From an uncultured Rhizobiaceae group bacterium (lineage in GTDB: Bacteria; Pseudomonadota; Alphaproteobacteria; Rhizobiales; Rhizobiaceae), in the NCBI GenBank assembly GCA_937951455.1, contig CALFBU010000186.1:1-12049 (forward strand): a stretch of 12,049 nucleotides of DNA. Reading direction: 5' to 3'. Made by a program: the position numbers and the translations under genes. Every line of letters begins with the position of its first letter. Within the stretch, counting starts at the first letter, position 1. Below are positions 1 to 7,256 of this stretch, piece by piece. The notes beneath the pieces are model-generated. The model ran no database searches. It saw only the letters and a list, made by a program, of their open reading frames with translations, and had not been told where the DNA came from.

Positions 1-65
1 GCTCGAACCTGCTTTGTTCACTCGACATTTTAAAAATTACAAACTTCATTAAGAACATAACTTAT

Positions 66-92
66 TAGAAAAACATCCGATTGAATAATCGG
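66..92 (-). terminator. Rho-independent terminator of the tctCBA operon
   Basis: Read on the minus strand, CCGATT and AATCGG (positions 92-87 and 82-77) pair as a 6-bp stem around the loop ATTC. A T-rich run follows (complement of the A-run at about 69-73). It lies about 65 bases beyond the tctA stop codon, where an operon terminator is expected. The stem is short, so termination may be partial. Apart from this hairpin I see nothing recognisable in positions 1-155. Confidence 0.6.
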
Positions 93-155
93 CAAACCGA
101 AATACTATAAACGATTTTAATCATGCCAGTGACAGTTAGTATATTGAAAAACAAA

Positions 156-1649
156 TCATTCAGGTTGATTTGATTTCTTTTTAAATAGCATGACCAATAG
201 CGGAGTTATCCAAAGAACTATGGTTACAACTCCCAAGGTAGCCGCTATAGGCCTTGAAAAAAATTCCAGGAAATTCCCGTCTGCCTTAATCATCGAGGCC
301 ATAAAATTATCCTCGATCATACCGCCTAGCACAATTCCAAGAATAGCGGGAGCAACAGGGTAGCCATTCTCTTCCATGAGATATGCAATAACACCCAGAA
401 CAAGCATGACTGTAATTCCGAAGACTGTGTTATTAATGGCAAAGGCGCCTACCATACAAAATACAAGAATGACGGGCATCAAAACGTTGCGTGGAATTTT
501 CAGTATTTGCCTCGATAATTTAATCGCACCATACCCAAGCGGTAGCAAGGCAAGATTTGCCATGAAGAATGCGATGAAAACGGCATAAATAAGCTCTGGA
601 CGCTCTATAAAAACCATAGGACCTGGGTTCATACCCTTCATGTAAAGAACGCCGATTACAATGGCTGTTATGGAATCGCCAGGAATGCCAAACACAATAG
701 CTGGCACCCAAGCGCCTGCCAGGCTAGCATTATTCGCAGCACCCGCATCCACCAGGCCTTCCGGATGCCCAGTTCCAAATTTTTCTCGCTCCTTGGATCG
801 TTTCTTGGAAATCGCATAGGTAATCCAGGCCGCAATGTCTGCCCCTGCGCCAGGTAAAATACCGACTACCGCTCCAATTGAAGACCCTCTGAAGATATTG
901 ATTTTGTATTTATAAAGTATAGCCCCAAGACCTTTGAAGACACTACCCACAGGTTGTTGAGGAACTTCAATTACGGTTCGGTTGGAAGCGACGTAGCGCA
1001 GCACCTCAGAAATTGCAAACATGCCAATCATAGCAGGAATGAAGCTAATACCACCCATTAATTCAACGCTTCCAAATGTAAAACGGGGATGCCCTGCTGT
1101 TCCGTCAATACCGATTGTCGCAATGAACAATCCGATCAAGAGAGAAACAAAACCCTTCAACGTTGAACCTGTTGAGATGATGACCGCGCAAGAAAGACCA
1201 AGACAAGCGAGCCAAAAATACTCATAAGACGAAAACTGAATTGCAAATTCAGCTAAAACTGGCGCACTCATGGAAAGGACAATTGATCCCGTTAACCCAC
1301 CAATAATCGACGTAACGAGCGCTATACCCAGCGCACGCTCGGCCAGACCCTTTTTGGTCATCGCATAAGTTTCATCACAATAGGCTGCAGAGGCTGGCGT
1401 GCCAGGAATGCGCAACAAGGCCCCTGGAATATCACCTGCAAAAATGGCTGTTGCAACGGTTGCAACAATAGCCGCGATTGCAGGAACCGGATCCATAAAA
1501 AAAGTGAACGGGATTAACAGAGCAGTTGCCATGGTTGCAGTCAAACCAGGAATGGCTCCTACGAACAAACCAAAGAGCGAAGCAAGCAACATTACACCTA
1601 ATGTGTAAGGATCTGTAATCAGTGCAAAGGCATTAAGAACATTTTCCAT
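156..1649 (-). CDS. tctA: Tripartite tricarboxylate transporter large permease, TctA family
   Basis: This is the large integral-membrane subunit of a TTT (tripartite tricarboxylate) transporter. It imports an organic acid delivered by the periplasmic protein TctC, by cation-coupled secondary transport. The 497-residue length is normal for TctA. Hydrophobic segments run through the whole protein, and the two family hallmark repeats are present: GAIPGLT (residues 31-37) with GDIPGALLRIPGTP (72-85) in the first half, and GILPGAGADIAAW (263-275) with GIPGDSITA (321-329) in the second. The C-terminus is a short Lys-rich tail (KKKSN). The ATG at 1649 lies 6 bp after the tctB stop and has no obvious Shine-Dalgarno sequence, so translation is probably coupled to tctB. 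The family is certain; the substrate is unknown, since TTT systems carry citrate, tartrate, aromatic acids, sulfolactate and others. Confidence 0.96.
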   Translation of the reverse strand: MENVLNAFALITDPYTLGVMLLASLFGLFVGAIPGLTATMATALLIPFTFFMDPVPAIAAIVATVATAIFAGDIPGALLRIPGTPASAAYCDETYAMTKKGLAERALGIALVTSIIGGLTGSIVLSMSAPVLAEFAIQFSSYEYFWLACLGLSCAVIISTGSTLKGFVSLLIGLFIATIGIDGTAGHPRFTFGSVELMGGISFIPAMIGMFAISEVLRYVASNRTVIEVPQQPVGSVFKGLGAILYKYKINIFRGSSIGAVVGILPGAGADIAAWITYAISKKRSKEREKFGTGHPEGLVDAGAANNASLAGAWVPAIVFGIPGDSITAIVIGVLYMKGMNPGPMVFIERPELIYAVFIAFFMANLALLPLGYGAIKLSRQILKIPRNVLMPVILVFCMVGAFAINNTVFGITVMLVLGVIAYLMEENGYPVAPAILGIVLGGMIEDNFMASMIKADGNFLEFFSRPIAATLGVVTIVLWITPLLVMLFKKKSNQPE

Positions 1650-1655
1650 CTGGCT

Positions 1656-2129
1656 TTACCACGCTACAGGCAAAAGAATGCCCCATGGCAAAGGCACAAG
1701 GAGTACTTTCGCGAAAAGACTGTGAATGATAAATGTTGTGGCAAAAGCGATGATTAAACTGGTAAGCCATTTGGTTCCCAATCTAATCAGCAGAATTGTT
1801 AATATGAGAAGAGAGGTAAGAATAAATCCAAGCCAATTGGATGCGAGTATATAAAAAACAATGCTGCCGAGCAATATTATTACATTAACCACATTACTTC
1901 GGTCTTGCGCCCAATCCCCAACGCCTGCCATAGGCACAGTCGTTCGCTCTCCCCACCCTTTTGCGATTAGAATTATGCCGCAAATAATTAGCCCTATACC
2001 TAATATTACAGGGAATAAATCAGGACCATAATCCTGACCATGAAGACGGGGAAAAGAGCTGGTATACCCGATTTCTGCAAGTGCAAATACGATGAGGACA
2101 ATACCGAAGATAGCATCATTGAAGCGCAT
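1656..2129 (-). CDS. tctB: Tripartite tricarboxylate transporter small permease, TctB family
   Basis: Small membrane subunit of the TTT transporter, needed with TctA for transport. From the ATG at 2129 it is 157 residues, with hydrophobic segments at about 5-23, 38-57, 80-117 (probably two helices) and 121-140. The C-terminal LLVPLPWGILLP stretch is typical of TctB. The reading frame is open to a TTG at 2144. I prefer the ATG at 2129 because an AGGG sequence lies a suitable distance upstream and the protein then begins directly before its first membrane helix. It follows tctC after about 100 bp, which contain a hairpin, and precedes tctA by 6 bp. Confidence 0.92.
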   Translation of the reverse strand: MRFNDAIFGIVLIVFALAEIGYTSSFPRLHGQDYGPDLFPVILGIGLIICGIILIAKGWGERTTVPMAGVGDWAQDRSNVVNVIILLGSIVFYILASNWLGFILTSLLILTILLIRLGTKWLTSLIIAFATTFIIHSLFAKVLLVPLPWGILLPVAW

Positions 2130-2179
2130 GATTAGCCCTATCAAACAGAGGCGTTGGATAATTTAACGTACAAGTTGAC

Positions 2180-2199
2180 CCGCAGCCTTGCAACTGCGG
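2180..2199 (-). other. Intercistronic hairpin between tctC and tctB
   Basis: CCGCAG and CTGCGG form a 6-bp GC-rich stem with an 8-base loop. On the coding (minus) strand no T-run follows, so it is not a good intrinsic terminator. It lies just downstream of the binding-protein gene. There such stems often protect the upstream mRNA from 3' decay and allow more binding protein than permease. That role is inferred. Confidence 0.4.
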
Positions 2200-2231
2200 A
2201 TCATTTCATTTTTTGAAAACTTGAAAAGCGA

Positions 2232-3218
2232 TTATTTCGCTAATCCCACGGCCTTCATAACACCGCCAAGAGCAGCATCGCTGTTATCCATCCAAGTCGC
2301 AAATTCAGCACCTGGCTTCCAAACCAAACCAAAACCACGGCCGTTCATGAATTCTTGAAACTCAGTTGATTTCCAAACTTTTTCCAAAGCAGCAGAGAGT
2401 TTTTCTGTTGCTTCACTTGGCATACCTTTGGGCCCTGCAATGCCTCGCCATGCAGCCATTTGCCAGTCTGAACCCGTCGCTTCTTTCAAAGTTGGCACGT
2501 CAGGGAATGCACCCAACCTTGCCTCACCCATCACCGCAAGTGATTTTACCTTGCCTGCCTTGATAAGTGCCGCAGATTCGACCACAGACGATGTTACAAC
2601 ATCGACACCGCCAGAAACTAATTCCTGCAATGCTGGCGCTGCACCTTTTGATGGTACCCATGGAGCCGCATCCGCTGCTGCGCCTGCGTCACTGAGCATT
2701 CCAGCCAACGCAAGATGCCAGATACCGCCCTGACCTGTCCCAGAACCTTTATATTTGCCTGGACTTACTTTAATTGCATCTAATACATCTTTTGCTGAAT
2801 TCCATTCACTATCGGAACGAACCTGAATTCCCGCAGAATCTGCATTGTAAAGAGCAATTGGTGTATAGTCCTTACCTGTTAACTCTGTAAGGCCCGCCCA
2901 GTGCATCATACCGATTTCAACTGTTACAACACCGATAGTATAACCATCTGGTGCCGCTGTAGCGATTGCGGAGTGCCCCACAACACCACTACCGCCAGTA
3001 CGGTTGACGACATTAACAGGTTGTCCAAGTTCGTCTTTGAGAAGCCCTGCAATCATACGTCCTGTTGCATCTGTTCCACCACCAGCACCCCATGGTACAA
3101 TTAAAGTGATTGGACGTTCGGGATATTCCGCACTGGCTTGCAATGTGGTTGCAAAAGCTGCAGTACCAATTACCATTGTGCTAAGCGCAAGATGTTTTAG
3201 TGTCTTTGATAAGGGCAT
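2232..3218 (-). CDS. tctC: Periplasmic TTT substrate-binding protein, TctC/Bug family
   Basis: Periplasmic binding protein that captures the substrate for TctAB. From the ATG at 3218 it is 328 residues, normal for the Bug family. It has a classical signal peptide: MPLSKTLKH, then a hydrophobic core, with likely cleavage after ASA at residues 28-30. The mature protein opens with EYPERPITLIVPWGAGGGTD, the family signature whose glycine-rich loop contacts the ligand carboxylate; an NRTGGSGVVG motif follows. The frame stays open upstream to a TTG at 3395. The ATG at 3218 is preferred because it gives a proper signal peptide and has a strong Shine-Dalgarno sequence (GGGAGGA, 3232-3226) 7 bases upstream. 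It is the first gene of the tctCBA operon and is divergent from a GntR regulator. Ligand class cannot be read from sequence with confidence. Confidence 0.95.
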   Translation of the reverse strand: MPLSKTLKHLALSTMVIGTAAFATTLQASAEYPERPITLIVPWGAGGGTDATGRMIAGLLKDELGQPVNVVNRTGGSGVVGHSAIATAAPDGYTIGVVTVEIGMMHWAGLTELTGKDYTPIALYNADSAGIQVRSDSEWNSAKDVLDAIKVSPGKYKGSGTGQGGIWHLALAGMLSDAGAAADAAPWVPSKGAAPALQELVSGGVDVVTSSVVESAALIKAGKVKSLAVMGEARLGAFPDVPTLKEATGSDWQMAAWRGIAGPKGMPSEATEKLSAALEKVWKSTEFQEFMNGRGFGLVWKPGAEFATWMDNSDAALGGVMKAVGLAK

Positions 3219-3277
3219 AAGTGGTTCCTCCCATTCACCCGATTTCACCGCATTAATTCTCAAATACGGTCTGAGTT

Positions 3278-3331
3278 TATCAATGTATCCTTTGCTCAAT
3301 TCACTAGAAAAAGAGCTCACCTCCATTGATA
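3278..3331 (-). other. Possible stem in the long tctC leader
   Basis: TATCAATG (3278-3285) and CATTGATA (3324-3331) are perfect 8-bp inverted repeats separated by 38 bases. They lie inside the predicted 5' leader of tctC mRNA, which would be about 250 nt long if the promoter at 3474-3503 is used. The stem is AU-rich and could be chance. I recognise no riboswitch class here. Confidence 0.25.
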
Positions 3332-3473
3332 TCGATGTCAGCATCCGTGATGAATGCCACGTGATTTGACGCTGGAAATATTGACAAACTTTCAAGTCTT
3401 GCCGTCACTCCCAAATTTATGAACGCACTGTTTTGCAATAGAATCTGCACTCCTCGTGTTCATTAACATCGCT

Positions 3474-3503
3474 ATTAGAATGCTAGTATTCTAGTATTGT
3501 CAA
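3474..3503 (-). promoter_or_regulatory. Predicted sigma70-type promoter of tctCBA
   Basis: On the minus strand a perfect -35 box TTGACA (3503-3498) is followed after 18 bases by TCTAAT (3479-3474), which matches the TATAAT consensus at 5 of 6 positions. Transcription would start near 3467, giving a leader of about 250 nt before the tctC ATG. A palindromic operator candidate sits in the spacer and overlaps the -10 box. Confidence 0.6.
3476..3493. promoter_or_regulatory. 18-bp palindrome, candidate GntR operator in the tctC promoter
   Basis: TAGAATGCTAGTATTCTA is self-complementary except for one G/T pair. It fills most of the spacer of the predicted tctC promoter and overlaps its -10 box, so a bound protein would block RNA polymerase. 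It lies between tctC and the divergent FCD/GntR gene at 3646, whose product is the obvious candidate to bind it. The 8-bp unit CTAGTATT is repeated in tandem at 3483-3490 and 3491-3498, partly overlapping the palindrome. The rest of the 3219-3645 gap holds no gene I can support. I found no convincing promoter for the plus-strand regulator. Confidence 0.5.
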
Positions 3504-3645
3504 GATACATATCCACTGTTATTCTGAAAGAAACAGCGCCTCATTGGTTGTTGCTTTGACCAAGAGTTTTTAGGTAAGAAAAAATTGATGGTATTTACAC
3601 CCAATCAAAGTTTGCTGTAGATGGTCGAAAAGAAAGAATTCTTGA

Positions 3646-4326
3646 ATGCTCAACTTAGCTGAAAGCTTACAAAGACGAACAACATCGGATGTTGTTTTTG
3701 ATCACTTGCATGAAGAAATAGCTACGCTGACCATCCTTCCAGGTACGAAATTATCAGAGTCTGACATTGCGCAGCGCTTTGGTGTATCACGCCAACCGGT
3801 TCGCGATGCTTTCAACCGACTTGAGAATTTGGACTTACTGCTTATTCGTCCACAGCGCGCAACTGAAGTACGCGGATTTTCAATGAAGCGAGTGGCTCAT
3901 GTGCGTTTTATTCGTCTTTCAGTCGAGTTGGAAGTAATCCGACGTGCCTGTGCCGTATGGGATAAACAATGCGCCGAAAAATTGGAACAAAACCTGCAGC
4001 AACAAGAGCAATCGTTAACAAACGATAAATCGGATCAATTTCATTTGCTTGATTATCAGTTTCACAAATTAATCTGCGAGCTCGGTAATTGCCCAATGGC
4101 ATTTAATACCATTGAAGAGTGCAAGAAAAAAGTCGAACGATTATGCGTTCTGAGTTTGGATAGCAAAGATGAGTCAGCAATTGTGTTTCATGACCACAAA
4201 CAAATCGCAACGGCACTTATGAATGGTTCTGTTGAAGATGCAATCGCGGTTACCAGAAAACATTTAGCCCGACTGGATAACGTAATAACGGATATCCATA
4301 CCAAGCATTCCGAATATTTCGAGTAA
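3646..4326 (+). CDS. GntR-family regulator with FCD ligand-binding domain (likely regulator of tctCBA)
   Basis: Transcriptional regulator of 226 residues. The N-terminal winged helix-turn-helix (about residues 13-78) contains the GntR signature: LPGTKLSESDIAQRFGVSRQ followed by PVRDAFNRLE. The C-terminal all-helical FCD domain (about 85-215) carries the expected metal/ligand residues Asp136 and His140 (DYQFHKL), His184 (FHDHKQI) and His206 (RKHL). FCD regulators usually sense carboxylic acids or sugar acids and release DNA on binding them. It is divergent from tctC and convergent with the EamA gene, 22 bp away, with no clear terminator between them. The Shine-Dalgarno sequence is weak (AAAGAAAG-like). 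Control of the tctC promoter through the palindrome at 3476-3493 is inferred from position. Confidence 0.92.
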   Translation: MLNLAESLQRRTTSDVVFDHLHEEIATLTILPGTKLSESDIAQRFGVSRQPVRDAFNRLENLDLLLIRPQRATEVRGFSMKRVAHVRFIRLSVELEVIRRACAVWDKQCAEKLEQNLQQQEQSLTNDKSDQFHLLDYQFHKLICELGNCPMAFNTIEECKKKVERLCVLSLDSKDESAIVFHDHKQIATALMNGSVEDAIAVTRKHLARLDNVITDIHTKHSEYFE

Positions 4327-4348
4327 ACTGTTCATCTAGCAGACGTGC

Positions 4349-5260
4349 TTATGTCGAAATATTTGTAACTTTGGAGCTCCGCACTTCACGGAACCAAATT
4401 ACGAGCCCTGCAATAATGATTACCGCAGCTCCAATGATTGTATAAACATCCGGCTTGTGGCCAAACACCAACATACTCCAAATTGTCATGTAGAGAATGA
4501 ATGTATATCCAAAGGGAGTAAGAGTACTTGCAGGTGCAAACCCGTGTGCTCTAGTCAGCAATTCGTGCCCTAACCAACCAAATATACCTAGAGATATCAT
4601 TTGAAACCAAAGTAGTGGTGTTTCAGGATTCTGCCAGTAATAAAGAGCAAAAGGCAGTAGAATTACGGTACCGACCATGCCTGAATAAAATTGCATTGTG
4701 GTGCTGGCAACAACACCCGACAACTTTCGGGTCAACAACGAATAAAGCGCAAAACACAGCGCCCCCGTTAAGGACAAGAACACTGCCCAATGAAAACTCT
4801 CATCGAAGGGCCTGATTGCAATTAGAATACCGCAAAACCCAATCATGATTGCCAACCATCGCCATATCCCGACCCGTTCGCCAAGCAAAGGCCATGAAAG
4901 AGCGCATATCATGATTGGAGCTGAAAAAAGTATGGTCGAAGTAAGGGTAAGCGGCAGATACTGCACGGCAACAAAATTCAAAATGGTTGAAACCATTAAT
5001 AAGAATCCGCGTGCCAAAACTAGAAACCAGTGATCCGTCCCAAAGCGGGAAAAATCAGCACCTCCCTTAAAAATCAAAACGGTGGAAATTACAAAATGTC
5101 CAACATATCGCATGAAAGAAAGTTGTAGCGCTGGCAAACCCAACAGGGCTAGCCATTTGGCGTTCACATCAATCAGTGAAAACATAAAAAAGGCAAACAG
5201 CATGAGCACTATGCCCGCAAGCGGCCTGTCCTCATTTGCTCTTGCTGTTAATATCGCCAT
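4349..5260 (-). CDS. EamA/DMT-superfamily transporter, last gene of the catabolic operon
   Basis: Inner-membrane protein of the drug/metabolite transporter superfamily. It has 303 residues, about ten hydrophobic segments and two EamA repeats (roughly 13-150 and 157-291). Family features include a charged pair in the first helices (NAKW at 33-36, FMRY at 49-52), PLLGERVG closing the first repeat (124-131), and APASTLTPFGY (242-252) in the second. The second repeat has FGHKPD where many relatives have FGE.P, so the usual glutamate is replaced. Its ATG is 20 bp after the stop of the HIBADH-family gene, with only a weak ribosome binding site, so it is co-transcribed. In such operons these proteins usually export a metabolite or carry out facilitated uptake; the direction and cargo are unknown. 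Confidence 0.9.
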   Translation of the reverse strand: MAILTARANEDRPLAGIVLMLFAFFMFSLIDVNAKWLALLGLPALQLSFMRYVGHFVISTVLIFKGGADFSRFGTDHWFLVLARGFLLMVSTILNFVAVQYLPLTLTSTILFSAPIMICALSWPLLGERVGIWRWLAIMIGFCGILIAIRPFDESFHWAVFLSLTGALCFALYSLLTRKLSGVVASTTMQFYSGMVGTVILLPFALYYWQNPETPLLWFQMISLGIFGWLGHELLTRAHGFAPASTLTPFGYTFILYMTIWSMLVFGHKPDVYTIIGAAVIIIAGLVIWFREVRSSKVTNIST

Positions 5261-5280
5261 TCAAATTTTGCCTGTAGAAT

Positions 5281-6165
5281 TTAGCTCAAGGCTTTTTTAT
5301 AGAAATCATACATTTGCGAAACCATTTCATCGCCCATTCCGTCATCTCGGGCTGTGTTCAAGGCTTTCAAAGTTGATTGTGACATAATTGAATCTGCGCC
5401 TGCGTCCTTTGACATTTGCGCATAATATCCAACATCCTTGGCAGCGTTCTTGATCGCAAACGCCAACATGCTCGGGTCGCCATCTACTGCATAGCCTTTT
5501 ACAAAATCCATCATACCAGAGTGAAGTGGGCCTGCTGCCATCACTTCATGAAGTTGCTTTTTATCGACACCCATCATATCGGCCATTGCAAAAGCTTCCG
5601 ACATGGCGTTGGCAACCGTCATGCCAAAGAAATTATTGATCAATTTAATCGTGTGACCAGAACCAAGTTCACCCAGATAAAATACATTTTCACCAACATC
5701 TTTTAGAACGGACTCTGCACGATCAAACCCAGACTTCTCACCAGAGCACATCAAGTTTATGAGGCCGTCGCGGGCATGGGCAGGCGTACGACCAATTGGG
5801 CAATCCAGATAAGTGGCTTTCATACCGGCAACATCCTCGCCGATCTTTTTTGTCGAAGATGGCAGCGACGTACCGAAATCAATGACGACTTTGTTTTCAG
5901 ACAACCCGGCAATAACGCCATCATCGCCATACATGCGACCTTCAACAGAGACTGACGTATCCATACAAAGCATGATGATGTCACTGGCTTCTGCGATTTG
6001 CTTGGGCGTAGAGACTTCGGTCGCACCCCTTGCAACAATGGCATCTACTGCCTCGCGCGATACATTTGCCATGACTGTAAGATTGTAGCCTTCATCCAGC
6101 ATATGCTCACACATTGCACGCCCCATAAGACCAAGGCCGATAAATCCAATTGAAGGTTTTGACAT
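5281..6165 (-). CDS. NAD(P)-dependent reductase of the 3-hydroxyisobutyrate dehydrogenase family, YihU-like motifs
   Basis: Cytosolic oxidoreductase of 294 residues, the usual length for the beta-hydroxyacid dehydrogenase family. These enzymes reduce small aldehyde acids or oxidise the matching hydroxyacids. The N-terminal Rossmann fold has GFIGLGLMG (7-15). The substrate loop reads DCPIGRTPAHARDG (121-134), with Gly-Arg-Thr at 125-127 in place of the SGG found in tartronate-semialdehyde reductase. The catalytic lysine is Lys174 in KLINNFFG (174-181), and KNAAKD (239-244) follows in the cofactor/substrate region. From memory, E. coli sulfolactaldehyde reductase YihU has the same GRT and KLINN arrangement; here a glycine (181) stands where YihU has serine. 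The start has a good AGGAG (6178-6174) 8 bases upstream that overlaps the preceding stop codon. Exact substrate unknown. Confidence 0.92.
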   Translation of the reverse strand: MSKPSIGFIGLGLMGRAMCEHMLDEGYNLTVMANVSREAVDAIVARGATEVSTPKQIAEASDIIMLCMDTSVSVEGRMYGDDGVIAGLSENKVVIDFGTSLPSSTKKIGEDVAGMKATYLDCPIGRTPAHARDGLINLMCSGEKSGFDRAESVLKDVGENVFYLGELGSGHTIKLINNFFGMTVANAMSEAFAMADMMGVDKKQLHEVMAAGPLHSGMMDFVKGYAVDGDPSMLAFAIKNAAKDVGYYAQMSKDAGADSIMSQSTLKALNTARDDGMGDEMVSQMYDFYKKALS

Positions 6166-6176
6166 TTTATATTCTC

Positions 6177-7256
6177 CTAATTTCGAAAACTTGATATTTT
6201 AACGGTTGAGCCATCATTGGCTGACTTGTGAATTGCTTCCACAACACGAACACTTTGCACTCCGTCTTGGGCGCTTACCAAAGGCTCTTCCTTACCCCTG
6301 ATTACATTTCCAAAATTCTTCAATTGCTGCGTCAGAGCTGTTTCTCCATCAAGAGCATCATTTACTTGATGGATAGTTTTGTTAATTTGAGTTCCCCAGT
6401 GTCCCTGGTCATTGTCATGTTGCCATTGGGCAAGCGATGGAAATTCTATTGAAGTTTTAGTGCCAAAAATGCGTAGTCCGCTTTGTCCTGTCTTGGCGAT
6501 GTTCGGGTTCTCTCCCGACCCTCCTTCAAAATGCCATGGCGAAGGTGCAGCATCTGAAAGTATGGCAGATACCACCGCTCCATTTTTACAACGCATATTG
6601 ATAACACCTGTATCCTCAACGGCATTACCTCTTACTGCGTTTGATACAAAAGCGGATACTTCAGTAATGTCGCCCATAAAATACCTAAGCAAATCAATTT
6701 CATGGATCAAATTAATCCAGATCGGGCCGCCACCTTTTTGAATACGCCATTCGCCAGCTTCAAAATAATCATCAGGTTTGCGTAGCATCCAGGTTAATTG
6801 TGCACCGACCAATTGCCCAAGATCGCCCTGTTCGATTTTCTCTTTTAAAACTCTACTGACCGAATGATGTCTTCTGTGATGACCAACCAAAACTGGGGTA
6901 TTTGACCTTCGGCATGCTTCAGCAATCGCAATAGCATCCTCACTGTTAGCTGCCAGAGGCTTTTCAATCAGACAGGCTATGCCTTTATCAAAACAACTCA
7001 GGGCAAAGGCGCGGTGCGTTTCATTTGGGGTAGCGATTATTGCTCCAGCACATTCAGTCCCGCTTTCCAAAAAGGTATTTAAATCAGCAAAATGCGATAC
7101 TGATAACTCTTTGGCTATTTTTCTCGAATGTTCAGATGGATCAATAATGGCACATAGTTCAAACTCGGGCAGCTCATTAACAAGCCTTGCATGACGCTCT
7201 CCGATTAATCCTGCACCAACCACTGCGATCTTTAAAATGGAATTGGCATCGCTCAC
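6177..7256 (-). CDS. Gfo/Idh/MocA-family NAD(P)-dependent oxidoreductase
   Basis: Cytosolic sugar or sugar-acid dehydrogenase family protein, 359 residues from the chosen GTG start. The Rossmann domain (about residues 8-125) has VVGAGLIGERHA with the GxGxxG dinucleotide motif at 14-19, then ATPNETH, and the family lysine motif EKP at 98-100. The C-terminal alpha/beta domain contains GGGPIWINLIHEIDLLRYF, whose His185 is the expected catalytic histidine. I chose the GTG at 7256 over an in-frame ATG at 7277. AGGAG (7268-7264) lies exactly 7 bases before the GTG, and the GTG forms a 4-bp GTGA overlap with the stop of the upstream dehydratase gene, the classic coupled junction. The stop codon overlaps the ribosome binding site of the next gene. 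Substrate is not determinable; members oxidise sugars, inositols and related compounds. Confidence 0.92.
   Translation of the reverse strand: MSDANSILKIAVVGAGLIGERHARLVNELPEFELCAIIDPSEHSRKIAKELSVSHFADLNTFLESGTECAGAIIATPNETHRAFALSCFDKGIACLIEKPLAANSEDAIAIAEACRRSNTPVLVGHHRRHHSVSRVLKEKIEQGDLGQLVGAQLTWMLRKPDDYFEAGEWRIQKGGGPIWINLIHEIDLLRYFMGDITEVSAFVSNAVRGNAVEDTGVINMRCKNGAVVSAILSDAAPSPWHFEGGSGENPNIAKTGQSGLRIFGTKTSIEFPSLAQWQHDNDQGHWGTQINKTIHQVNDALDGETALTQQLKNFGNVIRGKEEPLVSAQDGVQSVRVVEAIHKSANDGSTVKISSFRN

Noticed and set aside
2428..2733. 101-residue plus-strand open frame
   Set aside because: It lies entirely antisense within tctC, and its Ala/Ser/Pro-rich composition is the usual shadow of a coding strand.
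3004..3369. 121-residue plus-strand open frame
   Set aside because: It is antisense to tctC and its leader, has no family resemblance or translation signal, and is explained by the codon pattern of the opposite strand.
3219..3395. 59-residue N-terminal extension of TctC
   Set aside because: It starts with TTG, has no ribosome binding site and would bury the signal peptide. The ATG at 3218 has a strong Shine-Dalgarno sequence and a proper signal sequence.
4327..4348. Possible bidirectional terminator between the convergent regulator and EamA genes
   Set aside because: Only a 4-bp stem (AGCA/TGCT) and no T-run; too weak to annotate.
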